14,079 nt of DNA from CANJJB01 sp964449295 (GTDB lineage Bacteria; Chlamydiota; Chlamydiia; Chlamydiales; Rhabdochlamydiaceae): positions 1 through 14,079 of the forward strand of contig CAYUZN010000049.1 in NCBI GenBank assembly GCA_964449295.1, in the 5' to 3' direction. Positions 13,988 through 14,079 of this stretch are shown here, piece after piece. The translations under genes and the position numbers were made by a program. Below the pieces are notes generated by a model. It was not told the origin of the DNA and ran no database searches. It saw nothing but the letters and a program-made list of their open reading frames with translations. Every line of letters starts with the position of its first letter. Within the stretch, counting starts at the first letter, position 1.

Positions 13988-14079
13988 AACTTTTTCTATA
14001 GACTAAAGATCGTAGGATCATCCAAGTAATGCCACAGAAAATAGCACTATCTGCCACATTAAAAACAGCAAAAGAGTAA
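13968..14079 (-). CDS. lspA: Lipoprotein signal peptidase LspA, C-terminal end only
   Basis: The last 36 codons of a gene that enters from the right edge, ending in TAG at 13970-13968. The frame reads YSFAVFNVADSAIFCGITWM and continues to a short basic tail. FNVADSAI is the C-terminal signature of signal peptidase II and includes one of its two catalytic aspartates. The following hydrophobic stretch is the last membrane helix. LspA cleaves the signal peptide of lipidated prolipoproteins in the inner membrane. The next gene starts 20 bases before its stop, which suggests translational coupling. The rest of the protein lies outside the window. Confidence 0.88.
   Translation of the reverse strand, partial: YSFAVFNVADSAIFCGITWMILRSLVYRKSYVPSES

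Noticed and set aside
1..14079. rRNA, tRNA, insertion sequence or origin.
   Set aside because: No cloverleaf-like segment, rRNA core sequence, transposase or DnaA-box cluster was seen by eye on either strand.

Overview
The window looks like chromosomal DNA of an AT-rich bacterium. The overall flavour suggests an amoeba-associated or obligate intracellular lineage, and my best guess is an environmental member of the Chlamydiota. The hints are the mix of densely overlapping housekeeping genes, a free-standing asd, a J-domain protein of a type I associate with intracellular bacteria, and an unrecognised protein wedged between lspA and cinA. This is inference: no rRNA or other marker gene is present. 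A gammaproteobacterial endosymbiont cannot be excluded.

Region 1 (1-3110) is an accessory zone in decay. It holds a BRO-N/phage-antirepressor-like pseudogene with an N-terminal frameshift and an in-frame amber stop. Next come a perfect 12-bp inverted repeat, an N-terminally shortened HTH_17 (excisionase/antitoxin-type) DNA-binding protein without its usual PIN toxin partner, an intact-looking J-domain protein, and an APH(9)-like aminoglycoside phosphotransferase that stops just before its catalytic loop.

Region 2 (3112-5988, minus strand) is a compact three-gene operon. A Bcr/CflA-type MFS exporter overlaps a short-chain dehydrogenase by ATGA. A GTG-started PAP2 membrane phosphatase follows, its ribosome-binding site built around the dehydrogenase stop codon.

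Region 3 (5989-8730, plus strand) has a divergently transcribed secreted beta-propeller-like protein of unknown function with a good promoter and Shine-Dalgarno. A roughly 270-base intergenic stretch follows with two diverged tandem copies of a 55-bp inverted-repeat unit, directly upstream of a promoter-like sequence and asd (aspartate-semialdehyde dehydrogenase).

Region 4 (8689-14079, minus strand) is a chain of head-to-tail overlapping genes entering from beyond the right edge: lspA (3' end only), an unrecognised 231-residue protein, cinA, an RlmI/RlmK-like methyltransferase, a SpoU/TrmH-type rRNA 2'-O-methyltransferase and an RluA-type pseudouridine synthase. Three of these are RNA-modification enzymes that overlap one another and are probably translationally coupled. 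An AAA/DUF4143 ATPase sits at the 3' end of the chain. It has its own near-consensus promoter, and its 3' end overlaps the 3' end of asd on the opposite strand by 42 bases, which suggests later acquisition.

I found no rRNA, tRNA, CRISPR array or insertion sequence. I see no clearly new multi-gene system. The least explained structures are the tandem 55-bp repeat array upstream of asd and the two promoters (asd, AAA ATPase) predicted to start transcription at or within a few bases of the start codon.
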